64,000 bases of DNA, from contig NZ_BAAAWN010000001.1 in the NCBI RefSeq assembly GCF_039535095.1, positions 4,154,001 through 4,218,000 on the forward strand, read 5' to 3'. Position 1 is the first letter of the stretch. Each line of letters starts with the position of its first letter. This document shows positions 26,263 to 34,130 of the stretch, one piece after another. The stretch is from Arthrobacter ramosus. GTDB lineage: Bacteria > Actinomycetota > Actinomycetes > Actinomycetales > Micrococcaceae. A model generated the notes under the pieces. The model was not told the origin of the DNA, made no database searches, and saw nothing but the letters and a program-made list of their open reading frames with translations. A program made the position numbers and the translations under genes.

Positions 26263-27378
26263 TTGGACATTCGGGGAAGTCTGCGTGATTTGGTTTTCGT
26301 CCCCCCGGGACGTAACGGTGCTCTCGATGGCCTGCGCGGTGTAGCGATCCTGCTAGTGCTTGCAAGCCATGCGTCGGCTGGTAGGTTCCCGCTCGGCGGG
26401 ATGGTCGGCGTAACACTGTTCTTTGTTCTGTCCGGCTACCTAATCACCGGAATCCTGATCCGTGAACGCGATAGGTTCGGGTCCGTAGATTTTCGCGACT
26501 TCTACTTGAAGCGTGCGCTTCGGCTCCTGCCGGCCCTAACAGCCCTCCTGCTCCTAACCCCGATCGCTCTGTGGCTACTGCGGGATCCGCGGCTCAGCTG
26601 GGATTTGCTCGGCTCATCATTGTCCACGTTCTTTTACATCAGCGACTTTGTTCGCGCCACGGGCGACCCGATGGTGGTTCTCGGTCACACCTGGTCTCTG
26701 GCGGTCGAAGAGCAGTTCTATCTGATCTGGCCCGCGATACTGGTGCTGGCGGCATTGCGCTGGCTGTCGAAAGCGAAGGTGTTCTGGGCAGTCGTCTTGC
26801 TCGCCGTCATTCTTGCCGTCTGGCGCCTAGTGGCTTCGGGCATGTTTACCTTTGACCGCTCCTATTTTTCCCTGGACACGAACGCCTTTGGTCTGATCTT
26901 CGGAGCCTGTCTGGCGTTGAGGCCGATCAAGCTGTCGCACCGCAGCGGGACCGTCCTTGCCTCTGGAAGTTCATCAGAACTTGCCGCAGCCAAATCGAAA
27001 ATCAGTCAGCTGGAGGCTCAACCCACTGCGAACGCCCCTCAAAATATGTCCGGAACGCCGTCGGCAGCGCCCACAGCGGGAACAACCCCCACTGCAGCGG
27101 CAGTGACGATTTCCGGAGACGGCCAAATGGCGTCAAAAAAGGTCGCTCTCAAAGGCGACTACTCCGTCAGCTGGAAGACGCTCGGCTCCTGCTACTACAG
27201 CGCCACCCTAAAAAGTGGAGCCGACAGTCTGAGGGACCCTGAGGCTTTCACTGCCGACCATGAGGCTTCGGGAACAAACAACGTCTATGGCCTCAAAGCC
27301 ACCGATTACTACCTAGACGTCATCACGGGTCCCGCACCCAGTTGCGGTTGGACCGTTACTATGACGCCGGTCCCGTAG
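26263..27378 (+). CDS. Chimeric protein: truncated acyltransferase-3 fused to an extracytoplasmic domain
   Basis: From TTG 26263 (GGGGGA just upstream) 371 residues. The N-terminal ~225 residues are an acyltransferase family 3 (OafA/YrhL-type) membrane enzyme: NGALDGLRGVAILLVLASHA, FFVLSGYLITGILIRERDRFG, YLKRALRLLPAL and HTWSLAVEEQFYLIWP carry the conserved His, Arg and Glu. About 26930-26965 the membrane domain stops after GACLALRPIK, well short of the usual ten helices. An in-frame continuation (ELAAAKSKISQLEAQ, a Ser/Thr/Ala/Pro linker, then a beta-rich domain with GSCYYSATL and GPAPSCGWTVTMTP) belongs to an unrelated exported protein type. Probably a deletion fusion; whether it is active is unknown. 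Confidence 0.7.
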   Translation: MDIRGSLRDLVFVPPGRNGALDGLRGVAILLVLASHASAGRFPLGGMVGVTLFFVLSGYLITGILIRERDRFGSVDFRDFYLKRALRLLPALTALLLLTPIALWLLRDPRLSWDLLGSSLSTFFYISDFVRATGDPMVVLGHTWSLAVEEQFYLIWPAILVLAALRWLSKAKVFWAVVLLAVILAVWRLVASGMFTFDRSYFSLDTNAFGLIFGACLALRPIKLSHRSGTVLASGSSSELAAAKSKISQLEAQPTANAPQNMSGTPSAAPTAGTTPTAAAVTISGDGQMASKKVALKGDYSVSWKTLGSCYYSATLKSGADSLRDPEAFTADHEASGTNNVYGLKATDYYLDVITGPAPSCGWTVTMTPVP

Positions 27379-27578
27379 GCCGTCAGGGCGCCACTCTCGT
27401 TGCTGATGCCGGGAGATCGACCTTGTTGTTCTACACGCTCGACGCCGGCGACCAGGTCCTGGCCAACCTCGCGGAGATGCTGATGAACGAAGGCAACCAT
27501 GGAGAACCACCATCAACGGCCTTGAAGGGCAACATCCGGGGTCAGCTGCCCGCTGACTCGACACTCAGTCGAGAAGAT
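27379..27578. other. Short interval without a convincing gene
   Basis: 200 bp between the chimeric acyltransferase and the orphan minus-strand gene. A plus-strand open frame reads GRSTLLFYTLDAGDQVLANL, protein-like but lacking a start and overlapping the gene on the other strand. It may be a remnant of a deleted gene. Confidence 0.3.
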
Positions 27579-28730
27579 TCACTCGTAGCTGGCTCTCATC
27601 AGTTGCAGTCCGAGCTCGTCCGTGAACAGGATTTTCCCGAGCGATTCCCGACCCGAAGCCACATATTCGGGGTCCGGCCTGTCCTGCGAGAACCACGCGT
27701 CGGCATCGGGATGGACTGCCAGGACCCTGTCGGTCCCGGCCGGTGAGAGCTGCCAGTCGGGTGGGAAAGACTGTTTGTCGTGCAGCGGGCCCAGAAGCTG
27801 GATGCCGTACGGGCCGGGGACGAGATGATCCAGTAGAGGGTGGGCGTACTCGATGGAATTGAAAGCGTCATCATTATGGTCACGCCATCCATGGGCGAGC
27901 ACCTGTTTGAATGTGCTCACGGTCCAGTTTGATACCTTGACGAGTCCGTACTGTAAATCATCGGCAAGATCCGCAAGCACGCCGCCCAGTGAACTAGCTA
28001 CCTGCTCGCGCGGGAGGCTGGTGTTTCTCATGCTGTAGAGAACGTAACCTTCGTTGGAGAAGTCGACCTTCCTGACATTGTTCGAATCCTTGTAGCAGAT
28101 GAAACTGGCTGCCCCGACCGAGGCGTACGCGGCGGCAAAGAGGCCGCGGCGTTCATCCGGCAGGCAGATCGTGCGGTTCAAGGCGACTTGGAAGAACGAC
28201 GTCGCTCCGTCGACTTGGCACCAGGACAGGGCATGGTCAAGGATCCGCTCGAGGGTGCCGTCCTCAATACGCCAGCGTAGGTCCCCGCCCCACCGGGGCC
28301 GGCCTGCCGGTGCAGGCTTCAGCCATTGGGTGCCGACAGGGCTCAGAGCTGCTGTGATGCATCTGTCCTCGCTTTCAGGCGCTCCTTTACCGATGCGTGG
28401 CTGCTTCCAGGGGCCTAGCCGTCCTTCGGCCCCGGAGCTCCGAAGATCGGCCGCGATCGCGTTGAGGACCAAAAGTGCGCGCTTGATGTCCCACAGTTCA
28501 TCGATGATCGCGACCGCCCCCTTGGAGGTGTGGGCAACGGGAGCCACAGGGAGTGGTTCAGGCAGAAGCTCGGAAGCCGCCTCATATGCGTGACGGAGAA
28601 GGTCCAGCGTCTTCCCGGGCTCGTTGGTACATTCAAAGAGGAGTGCCATGGTGCCGAGAATGCTGGCTTTGACTGCCCTGCGCACCCCAGGCACATCAAC
28701 TATCAGGGCCTGGCCGTCATCAGCGCTCAT
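27579..28730 (-). CDS. Hypothetical protein (383 aa)
   Basis: Soluble 383-residue protein with no signal peptide or membrane helix. The N-terminal part is helical (VRRAVKASILGTMALLFECTN), the rest mixed. No catalytic motif or family was recognised. ATG at 28730 is preceded by AAGGAAG at good spacing. Its 5' neighbour on the same strand is the DUF805 gene, separated by a terminator, so it is probably transcribed alone. Confidence 0.7.
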   Translation of the reverse strand: MSADDGQALIVDVPGVRRAVKASILGTMALLFECTNEPGKTLDLLRHAYEAASELLPEPLPVAPVAHTSKGAVAIIDELWDIKRALLVLNAIAADLRSSGAEGRLGPWKQPRIGKGAPESEDRCITAALSPVGTQWLKPAPAGRPRWGGDLRWRIEDGTLERILDHALSWCQVDGATSFFQVALNRTICLPDERRGLFAAAYASVGAASFICYKDSNNVRKVDFSNEGYVLYSMRNTSLPREQVASSLGGVLADLADDLQYGLVKVSNWTVSTFKQVLAHGWRDHNDDAFNSIEYAHPLLDHLVPGPYGIQLLGPLHDKQSFPPDWQLSPAGTDRVLAVHPDADAWFSQDRPDPEYVASGRESLGKILFTDELGLQLMRASYE

Positions 28731-28786
28731 ATCAGGCTTCCTTTGAGGGTGTAGGTGCCGTGGCTGTTCTTATGGGCGATGCGCCA

Positions 28787-28815
28787 AAGGCCACCAGCAC
28801 GATGCCGGTGGCCTT
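28787..28815 (-). terminator. Terminator of the DUF805 gene
   Basis: AAGGCCACC at 28787-28795 pairs with GGTGGCCTT at 28807-28815. It lies just past the DUF805 stop codon on the minus strand. Confidence 0.6.
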
Positions 28816-28836
28816 CAGTATCTCCGCTAACCGAGT

Positions 28837-29295
28837 CTAGGCGGGTACGTCGAAGCGCTGGCCTTCCGGTTTGGACGGAAGGATCATGAAGATCAGCAGT
28901 GCCAGGCCTCCAAGGAACGGAACGAGCCCGATAAGGATCATCCACCCGCTGAAGTTCACGTCGTGCAGCCGCCGGACGACGAGGGCCAGGGACGGGATGA
29001 TGGTGGCCAGGCCCCAGATGCCCAGGAGGATGTAGCCGATGACTGCGCCGGGACCCGGGACCATGGCTCCGGAGTCACTGACGGTCGCGCCCGCGGAGAC
29101 GATGATGTTCAGCACGATGGCGACGACGCCGGAGATCAGGGCCCACCACCAGTATTCACTGCGGCTGGCCCGGCCGGTGAAGGTGGCGTACTTCTTGAAG
29201 AACCGGCGTGCTGCCTCACCGATCGGCGCACCGTAGTACGGGTACCAAAGCGGGACGGCGCCGGCAGGGACGGTCTGTTGCTGCGGGTACGACAA
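28837..29295 (-). CDS. DUF805 family membrane protein
   Basis: A 152-residue inner-membrane protein. After a short hydrophilic N-terminus (SYPQQQTVPAGAVPLWYPYYG), the family pattern appears: FFKKYATFTGRASRSEYWWW, then hydrophobic segments ALISGVVAIVLNIIVSAG, YILLGIWGLATIIPSLAL, the conserved VRRLHDVNFSGW and a final helix LIGLVPFLGGLALLIFMILP. TTG at 29295 is chosen because AAGGAG lies 5 nt upstream; the longer frame has no such support. Role unknown. Confidence 0.85.
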   Translation of the reverse strand: MSYPQQQTVPAGAVPLWYPYYGAPIGEAARRFFKKYATFTGRASRSEYWWWALISGVVAIVLNIIVSAGATVSDSGAMVPGPGAVIGYILLGIWGLATIIPSLALVVRRLHDVNFSGWMILIGLVPFLGGLALLIFMILPSKPEGQRFDVPA

Positions 29296-30014
29296 TGGAA
29301 CTCCTTCGTAGAACGAGTGATGAGGCTTATCGTAGGGGCCGAAACCATCTGAAAAGCTGTCCGGCAGATGAAATCCGGCGGCGTGTCGGGGCAGTAACTT
29401 GAAGCCATAACTATTTTGGTCCCGCGGACTTACCTCGCCTTGCATAGACCAAAGCGGCTGTCGGAAATGATCTTGGCCCAAGATGTCCCTGTGCACGACA
29501 CTGTCGATGCCCAGATGGAAGAACTGGATTTCGTCGATGGGTCCGATCATCAATTGCTGCCGGCATTGGGAACAGTCAGGTTCAACTATGGCTACAGCCC
29601 AGGTAATGCCGCGGTCGATCTGAAGATCGGATTGCCGCGCACCAATTGGAGCCTTTTTGATGGTCCGACCATGGGGTCAGCGTTTCGTGCCCTGATGCAG
29701 TGATCACCTCGGGATGGCTGCCCGAACCGCTGAGTTAAGCTCGGCAGGTAAGCGGTGAAAGTCGAGGCTCGGTGCCGCCAAGTCGTCCAGGCAGCGCCAG
29801 CGCATTGCGGGCCCTCCATCACCAACACGGCCCCTGCCGTCCGAGAACGCCTGGTTGACGGAGGTGAGCTGACCGCGAAGGCGTGTTGCTCAGATGGTGT
29901 GCCCAATAGAGCTCAGCGACTGGCGAGAGTTGACTTAAACGATGAGGTAGGTGCCAAGGGGTGGTAGGGGCCGCTTGCAGGTGGGCTAAATTCGACTACT
30001 TCGCTGAGAAGAGG
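29296..30014. other. Gene-poor interval with weak ORFs before the IS element
   Basis: About 720 bp. A plus-strand frame at 29416-29703 (95 codons from TTG, or 78 from ATG 29467: MILAQDVPVHDTVDAQMEE) has reasonable composition but no ribosome binding site. A minus-strand frame near 29704-29906 ends MRWRCLDDLAAPSLDFHRLP and may be the tail of a lost gene. Neither is supported well enough to call. The ISL3-type element begins at 30023. Confidence 0.35.
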
Positions 30015-30022
30015 ACTAATGC
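30015..30022. repeat. Left 8-bp target-site duplication of the IS element
   Basis: ACTAATGC directly outside the left inverted repeat; the same eight bases occur at 33611-33618 outside the right end. Confidence 0.95.
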
Positions 30023-30025
30023 GGC

Positions 30026-30826
30026 TCATCGCATTTGAGGGTGTAGCCGGGGTCTGAATCCGCCGGTCTCGAGGAGTGATCGGGCGATGTAGTTGGCAAG
30101 GTTCCGGAAGCCGAGGGCGGAGCCGCGGAGGTGTTCGAGCCTGCCATTGAGTGCTTCCGTGGGGCCGTTGCTGGTGCCGGGCCGGTCGAAGTACGCGAGC
30201 ACGTCCCCTGCGCGGCGTTTCAGCGTCCGGCCCAGCGTAATGACCTCGGTCAGCGCAGCGGGAACGCCGGCACTGATCGCGCCGATCACTGCCCGCATGA
30301 GCTCTTTGCCTCGGGTGCCGTCAGGTTCGCGGTACGCGGCGATGACGCGCTGGTAGATACCCCAGGTCGCTTCGATTTCGGCGTGGTTGTCCGCAACGAA
30401 CAGGGCCTCCAACCTGTCTTTCTGCTTCTCGGTGAGCAGATCGTGCCCGGTGTGCAGGGTCCGGCGGGCTGCGTAGAGCGGATCCCCGGACCGTCCTCGG
30501 TGACCAATGGTCTGCTGCTGGACACGCTGGCGGCACCTGTCCAGGGTCTCGCCGGCAAGCCGGACGACGTGAAACGGGTCCATGACCTCGACCGCGTCCG
30601 GGAGCTCCTCGGCGGCTGCGGTCTTGAACCCGGTGAACCCGTCCATCGCAACGACCTCGATCCCGTCCCGCCAGGCCTTCGGCCGCTCGGCAAGCCAAGC
30701 TTTGAAGACCTGTTTCGAGCGGCCCTCGATCATGTCCAGCAACCGTGCCGGGCCGGTCCTGTCGCGGGCCGGGGTGAGGTCGATGATGACCGTGACGTAC
30801 TTGTCCCCGCGCCGGGTGTGCCGCCA
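30026..30826 (-). CDS. ISL3 transposase, 3' exon (catalytic part)
   Basis: Second exon of the transposase. It resumes at TGG CGG CAC (WRHTRRGDKYVTVIIDLTP) directly at the intron's 3' boundary and continues 266 codons to a stop in the left inverted repeat. It holds the rest of the DDE catalytic core: AMDGFTGFKTAAAEELP, VMDPFHVVRLAG and the C-terminal STSNGPTEALNGR-like segment TSNGPTEALNGRLEHLRG with the final Glu. Without splicing, an internal start at 30742 (MLDMIEGRSKQ) could give only a truncated product. Confidence 0.92.
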   Translation of the reverse strand, partial: WRHTRRGDKYVTVIIDLTPARDRTGPARLLDMIEGRSKQVFKAWLAERPKAWRDGIEVVAMDGFTGFKTAAAEELPDAVEVMDPFHVVRLAGETLDRCRQRVQQQTIGHRGRSGDPLYAARRTLHTGHDLLTEKQKDRLEALFVADNHAEIEATWGIYQRVIAAYREPDGTRGKELMRAVIGAISAGVPAALTEVITLGRTLKRRAGDVLAYFDRPGTSNGPTEALNGRLEHLRGSALGFRNLANYIARSLLETGGFRPRLHPQMR

Positions 30827-30889
30827 GTTGGGTCGGCCCGGGGCGCGGTGACGGCATTGCTGCCGTTCCGTTTCCCCGGACCGCCCGCC

Positions 30890-30923
30890 GAACCCGGCGT
30901 GCGATTCTCACCGCACCGGGCTC
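30890..30923 (-). ncRNA. Group II intron domain V
   Basis: A 34-nt catalytic hairpin in the minus-strand sense: GAGCCCGGTGCGG, a GAGAAUC-like loop, and a closing strand ending CCGGGTTC. It lies between the maturase stop codon and the 3' splice site, as expected. Confidence 0.9.
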
Positions 30924-30942
30924 TCCACGTGAGGATTGTCGC

Positions 30943-32406
30943 TCAGCCCGTGGGGGCTGCGGGTGTCCACGGGGTCGGAATCCGGTAGCCGCGGTAGCGG
31001 TACCGGATGACAGTGACGCTGGCTGCGCCCTTGAACCTTGTCCCGTCAACGGCGAGCCGCCAGGTTCCGGGCAGGCAGAACCTGCGCCGTAGTTCTGGCC
31101 ATCCGATACGGTGTTTCTTCCGTAGCCACGCCGTGATCCGCTCCCACGCATAGGAGTCGATCGCGGAGAACGTGGCCTTGGATACTCCGTGCCGGAAGTA
31201 GTTGGCCCACCCTCGCAGCACCCGACCCAGATAGTCCATCAGGTATCCGGGTTCTTTGTGCAGGGTCGATCTGTACGTCATGGTCTTCACCCGGCTCTTG
31301 ATCGAGGCGATCGCCTTCTTCGAGGGCCGGGTATACACGAACCACTTGTTGCTTCCCCGTTTGCGCATCCTGCGGATGTTGAAGCCGAGAAAGTCGAACC
31401 CGTCGTCGATGTGGACCACTTGGGTCTTCTCCGGCGACAGCCGCAGGCCCATCGGGGCCAGCACGGTTGTCACCTCCTGCCGCAACCGTTCGGCGTGTTC
31501 CCGCTGCCCGGTAACGAGCACGACAAAGTCGTCAGCGTACCGGACCAGACGGTAGTTCGCCTGACCGTGTCGCTTGCGGCGCTGCCGTTGGGGCTCTGTC
31601 GCCATCTGTTGTTCCCACGCCCGGATGAAGTGGTCATCGAGCGCGGACAGGGCGACGTTGGCCAACAGCGGGGACAAGATTCCGCCCTGCGGGGTGCCGG
31701 TGTGCGTGGCCTCGTGGGTACCGATGGTGGTCATCACCCCGGCCTTGAGGAACGCCTTCACCAGCCCCAGCACACGCTTGTCGCCGATCCTTGCCCGGAC
31801 CCTGTCCATCAACGCGACGTGATCGATCATGTCGAAGCACGCCTCGATGTCGGCCTCCAGCACCCATTGATACCGCTTGGTGGTGAAGTGATGGATCTCG
31901 GCGATGGCATCTTGCGCGCGCCGGTTCGGCCGGAACCCATACGAGCACGGCTGGAAGTCCGCCTCGAAAATTGGTTCCAGCACCAGCTTGAGGGCAGCTT
32001 GCACCACCCGGTCGGTCACCGTCGGGATCCCCAGCTTGCGCAGTTTCCCGCTCGGTTTGGGAATCTCAACCTGACGTACCTCGACCGGCTGGAACGTCCG
32101 CGCCCTGAGATGGTCACGAACGTACTGCAGGAATCCCTCAACCCCGATCCGGGAAGCGATCCAAGCCACTGTGGCCCGGTCGACTCCCGGGGTCCGCGCC
32201 CCGGCGTTGCCCGCGACGCGTTTCCACGCCATTACCAGAAATGCCGGGTCGCAGACCAGGTTGTACAAATCATCGAACCGGCGACCGGGATCCCCGGCCG
32301 CCCAACAATGCAGTTTGGTCTGCATCTTCCGTACCGTTGCCTGAGCCGAGGCTTCCTCGGGCCAGACTACGGCGTCGGTATTCACCGGCGCATCTTCAGA
32401 TATCAC
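30943..32406 (-). CDS. Group II intron reverse transcriptase/maturase
   Basis: Intron-encoded protein that helps the intron splice and drives retrohoming. From GTG 32406 it has 487 residues; GGAGGG lies 5 nt upstream. RT blocks are visible: VEIPKPSGKLRKLGIPTVTD, CSYGFRPNRRAQDAI, DIEACFDMIDH, GTPQGGILSPLLANV and the catalytic YADDFVV. The maturase X domain has GYLMDYLGRVLRGWANYFRHG. The C-terminus ends without an evident HNH endonuclease domain, so mobility would depend on nicked or single-stranded DNA, as in other endonuclease-less lineages. Confidence 0.95.
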   Translation of the reverse strand: MISEDAPVNTDAVVWPEEASAQATVRKMQTKLHCWAAGDPGRRFDDLYNLVCDPAFLVMAWKRVAGNAGARTPGVDRATVAWIASRIGVEGFLQYVRDHLRARTFQPVEVRQVEIPKPSGKLRKLGIPTVTDRVVQAALKLVLEPIFEADFQPCSYGFRPNRRAQDAIAEIHHFTTKRYQWVLEADIEACFDMIDHVALMDRVRARIGDKRVLGLVKAFLKAGVMTTIGTHEATHTGTPQGGILSPLLANVALSALDDHFIRAWEQQMATEPQRQRRKRHGQANYRLVRYADDFVVLVTGQREHAERLRQEVTTVLAPMGLRLSPEKTQVVHIDDGFDFLGFNIRRMRKRGSNKWFVYTRPSKKAIASIKSRVKTMTYRSTLHKEPGYLMDYLGRVLRGWANYFRHGVSKATFSAIDSYAWERITAWLRKKHRIGWPELRRRFCLPGTWRLAVDGTRFKGAASVTVIRYRYRGYRIPTPWTPAAPTG

Positions 32407-32990
32407 AGTCCCTCCTTGCTTCCTCTCGCTGCCGCCCTTCCCCATGCGACCGGCTCTCCCGGCCTCGGAGTACTACGACGGCTCCGCCCCACCTGAGCCC
32501 TTCGGCCGGCAACGCGCCTATCCCAAAGGGAGTGGACACAGGTGGTTCCCACGTTCACTGTTGTTCGGTCGACGGGCGAGGCGCCCGGCTTTGCCCCTGC
32601 GGTCTCGTCGTGGCTACGCCGCAGACTTTCACCACGACCTGCCAGACCCGACACATACCACCGTTCTGACAGTTCCCCACCCCACGGTCATCTGGCTGAT
32701 GACCACGAGAAATGGGTGCGCACCGCACACCAGCCCAGATCCACCGGGTTCGAGCTGGTCGATGATGAAGAGGCTTCACGACACCGGTTCCTTGCGTACA
32801 CCTTCCCGTCTTGCTCACCAGGCACGGCCCGTCCGGTAGTACCGGACCGCCCTGACTTTGTCGCGGCTGCTCCCATCCATCCCCGGCGTTCCCCGGGGAC
32901 GGACTGCCGCCAGCTTCACCCGGCCGCTGCGACGACCAAGTGATGCAGGTCTCTCACCTCCATCCGAAACAACAGCGCCTCGTGGCGCAC

Positions 32991-33500
32991 GACGTGCTCA
33001 TCGACCCCGATCACGGCCACCCCGTTGAACCGGGCCGGGTCCTCGATCAACACCCGCTTGCCCTCGGCAAGGATCGCGCTGTTCGCGGTATGCCAGGACA
33101 CGCCCAGGCCTTCGGCGACACGGGCGACGGTAAGGTGCTGGCACACAATGCCCTCCAGCGCCCAGCGCAGCCCTCGACGGGAGATCTTCGCCCGGGGCTG
33201 AGCCGCTTTCGAGATGTCCTGCCGCCACACGCGGCCGCACCCGGTGCACTTGTAGCGGCGGACCCTCACCAGCAGCGTCGTGGGCCGCCAGCCCAATGGT
33301 TCGTGCGCGAGAGGCCGCGTGACCGTGCCGCGGGCGATGCCCTGCGCACCACAGGAACGGCACCAGTCATCCGGATCAACAGCACGGCATTCCAACACCG
33401 CCCGGCCAGGGGCGAGAAGCTGCCCGGCAGCTTCCAGCCCAAGCTCATCAAGCCGGCAGAACGTGGTCAGGTCAGGAGGCAGGAAGGTAGCGTGGGACAC
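32991..33500 (-). CDS. ISL3 transposase, 5' exon (zinc-finger and HTH part)
   Basis: First 170 codons of the transposase, ending GVAVIGVDEHV at the intron boundary. It contains the ISL3 zinc-ribbon cysteines (WCRSCGAQG, YKCTGCGRVW), the helix-turn-helix region VARVAEGLGVSWHTANSAIL and the first catalytic Asp in VIGVDEH. Unspliced, the frame reads into the intron and stops near 32916, giving a product without the catalytic core. Spliced to 30826-30026 the protein would be 436 residues, normal for the family. Confidence 0.93.
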
Positions 33501-33610
33501 GTCGAGGTCTTTCGGATGGGCAGTGTAGGAACTTCCATCATCGGAAGACCTCGACCCCTACCCGGCCACCGACGCGCCCACCCCGGCTACACCCTCAAAT
33601 GCGATGAGCC

Positions 33611-33618
33611 ACTAATGC
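33611..33618. repeat. Right 8-bp target-site duplication of the IS element
   Basis: ACTAATGC immediately outside the right inverted repeat, identical to 30015-30022. Confidence 0.95.
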
Positions 33619-34130
33619 GGGCAACTCTTTCGACTGAATTCTCCCAGTCTGCAATCATTTGCATGCATGTCTGCACTATTTGAAACCTATGAGGCTTTCA
33701 AACTGTTAGAACTACTCAAATGCTTAATAGAACTCGGGCGATTACAGCCTATACGTTGAATATTTGCTAACGCATGAGTGTGAGTCACTCGTTCGATGCG
33801 TTCCTAGTTCGGATGCCACTCTATTTCCACTTGGCCAGCATCAGTCGATAGTTATGTTTTCGCAAAATCGGAGAGTCCTTAAACCCCTCAAGCAGGCACT
33901 ACATCCCCGGATTTGAACGCCCCCGGCGCCAGATCTCACATCACAGGCGAGCTGGTGGGGCATTCTTTCCACCTGCTGCTTACTCGGGAATATGAAATGC
34001 GCGGGACTTGGACTTTCGCAAACCTATTTACATAAGCACCGTTTCAATGTAAGAATTTGCGCAGTCCCAGAGGCCCGACCACCATCACTCGCGATCGATG
34101 CCTCCATTTACGACACTTATTGGGGGGCAA
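33619..34130. other. AT-richer gene-free region upstream of the giant secreted protein
   Basis: About 510 bp noticeably lower in GC than the surroundings, with frequent stops in all frames and no tRNA, terminator or gene recognised. It contains AT-rich words such as TGAATATTTGC and CATAAGCACCG. It would include the promoter and leader of the gene at 34131. Composition and position next to the IS suggest acquired DNA. Confidence 0.5.

Larger units (their letters stand above)
30827..32990 (-). mobile_element. Group II intron inserted in the ISL3 transposase gene
   Basis: The 5' end is GTGCGCC at 32990, matching the bacterial group II GUGYG start. Domain V is intact at 30890-30923: 34 nt starting GAGCCCGGTGCGG and ending CGCCGGGTTC. 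A domain VI-like hairpin and the terminal AC follow at 30827. Joining exon base 32991 to 30826 restores GVDEHV-WRHTRRGDKY, a continuous transposase. The intron lies on the transposase sense strand, as required for splicing. It encodes its own maturase. Total 2164 bp. Confidence 0.95.
30023..33610 (-). mobile_element. ISL3-family insertion sequence carrying a group II intron
   Basis: Both ends are perfect 30-bp inverted repeats: 30023-30052 (starting GGCTCATCGCATTTGAGGG) and 33581-33610. The 8-bp direct repeat ACTAATGC abuts each end (30015-30022 and 33611-33618), the duplication size expected for ISL3. The total is 3588 bp; without the 2164-bp intron the IS is 1424 bp, a normal ISL3 length. 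The transposase is on the minus strand and ends inside the left inverted repeat. Intact ends and target duplication suggest a fairly recent insertion. Confidence 0.97.

Noticed and set aside
29416-29703. 95-codon plus-strand ORF as a gene
   Set aside because: TTG start without ribosome binding site, no family, isolated in a decayed interval; mentioned only as a possibility.
31189-32496. 435-codon plus-strand frame over the intron maturase
   Set aside because: Antisense shadow of the reverse transcriptase, which has all RT blocks on the minus strand.
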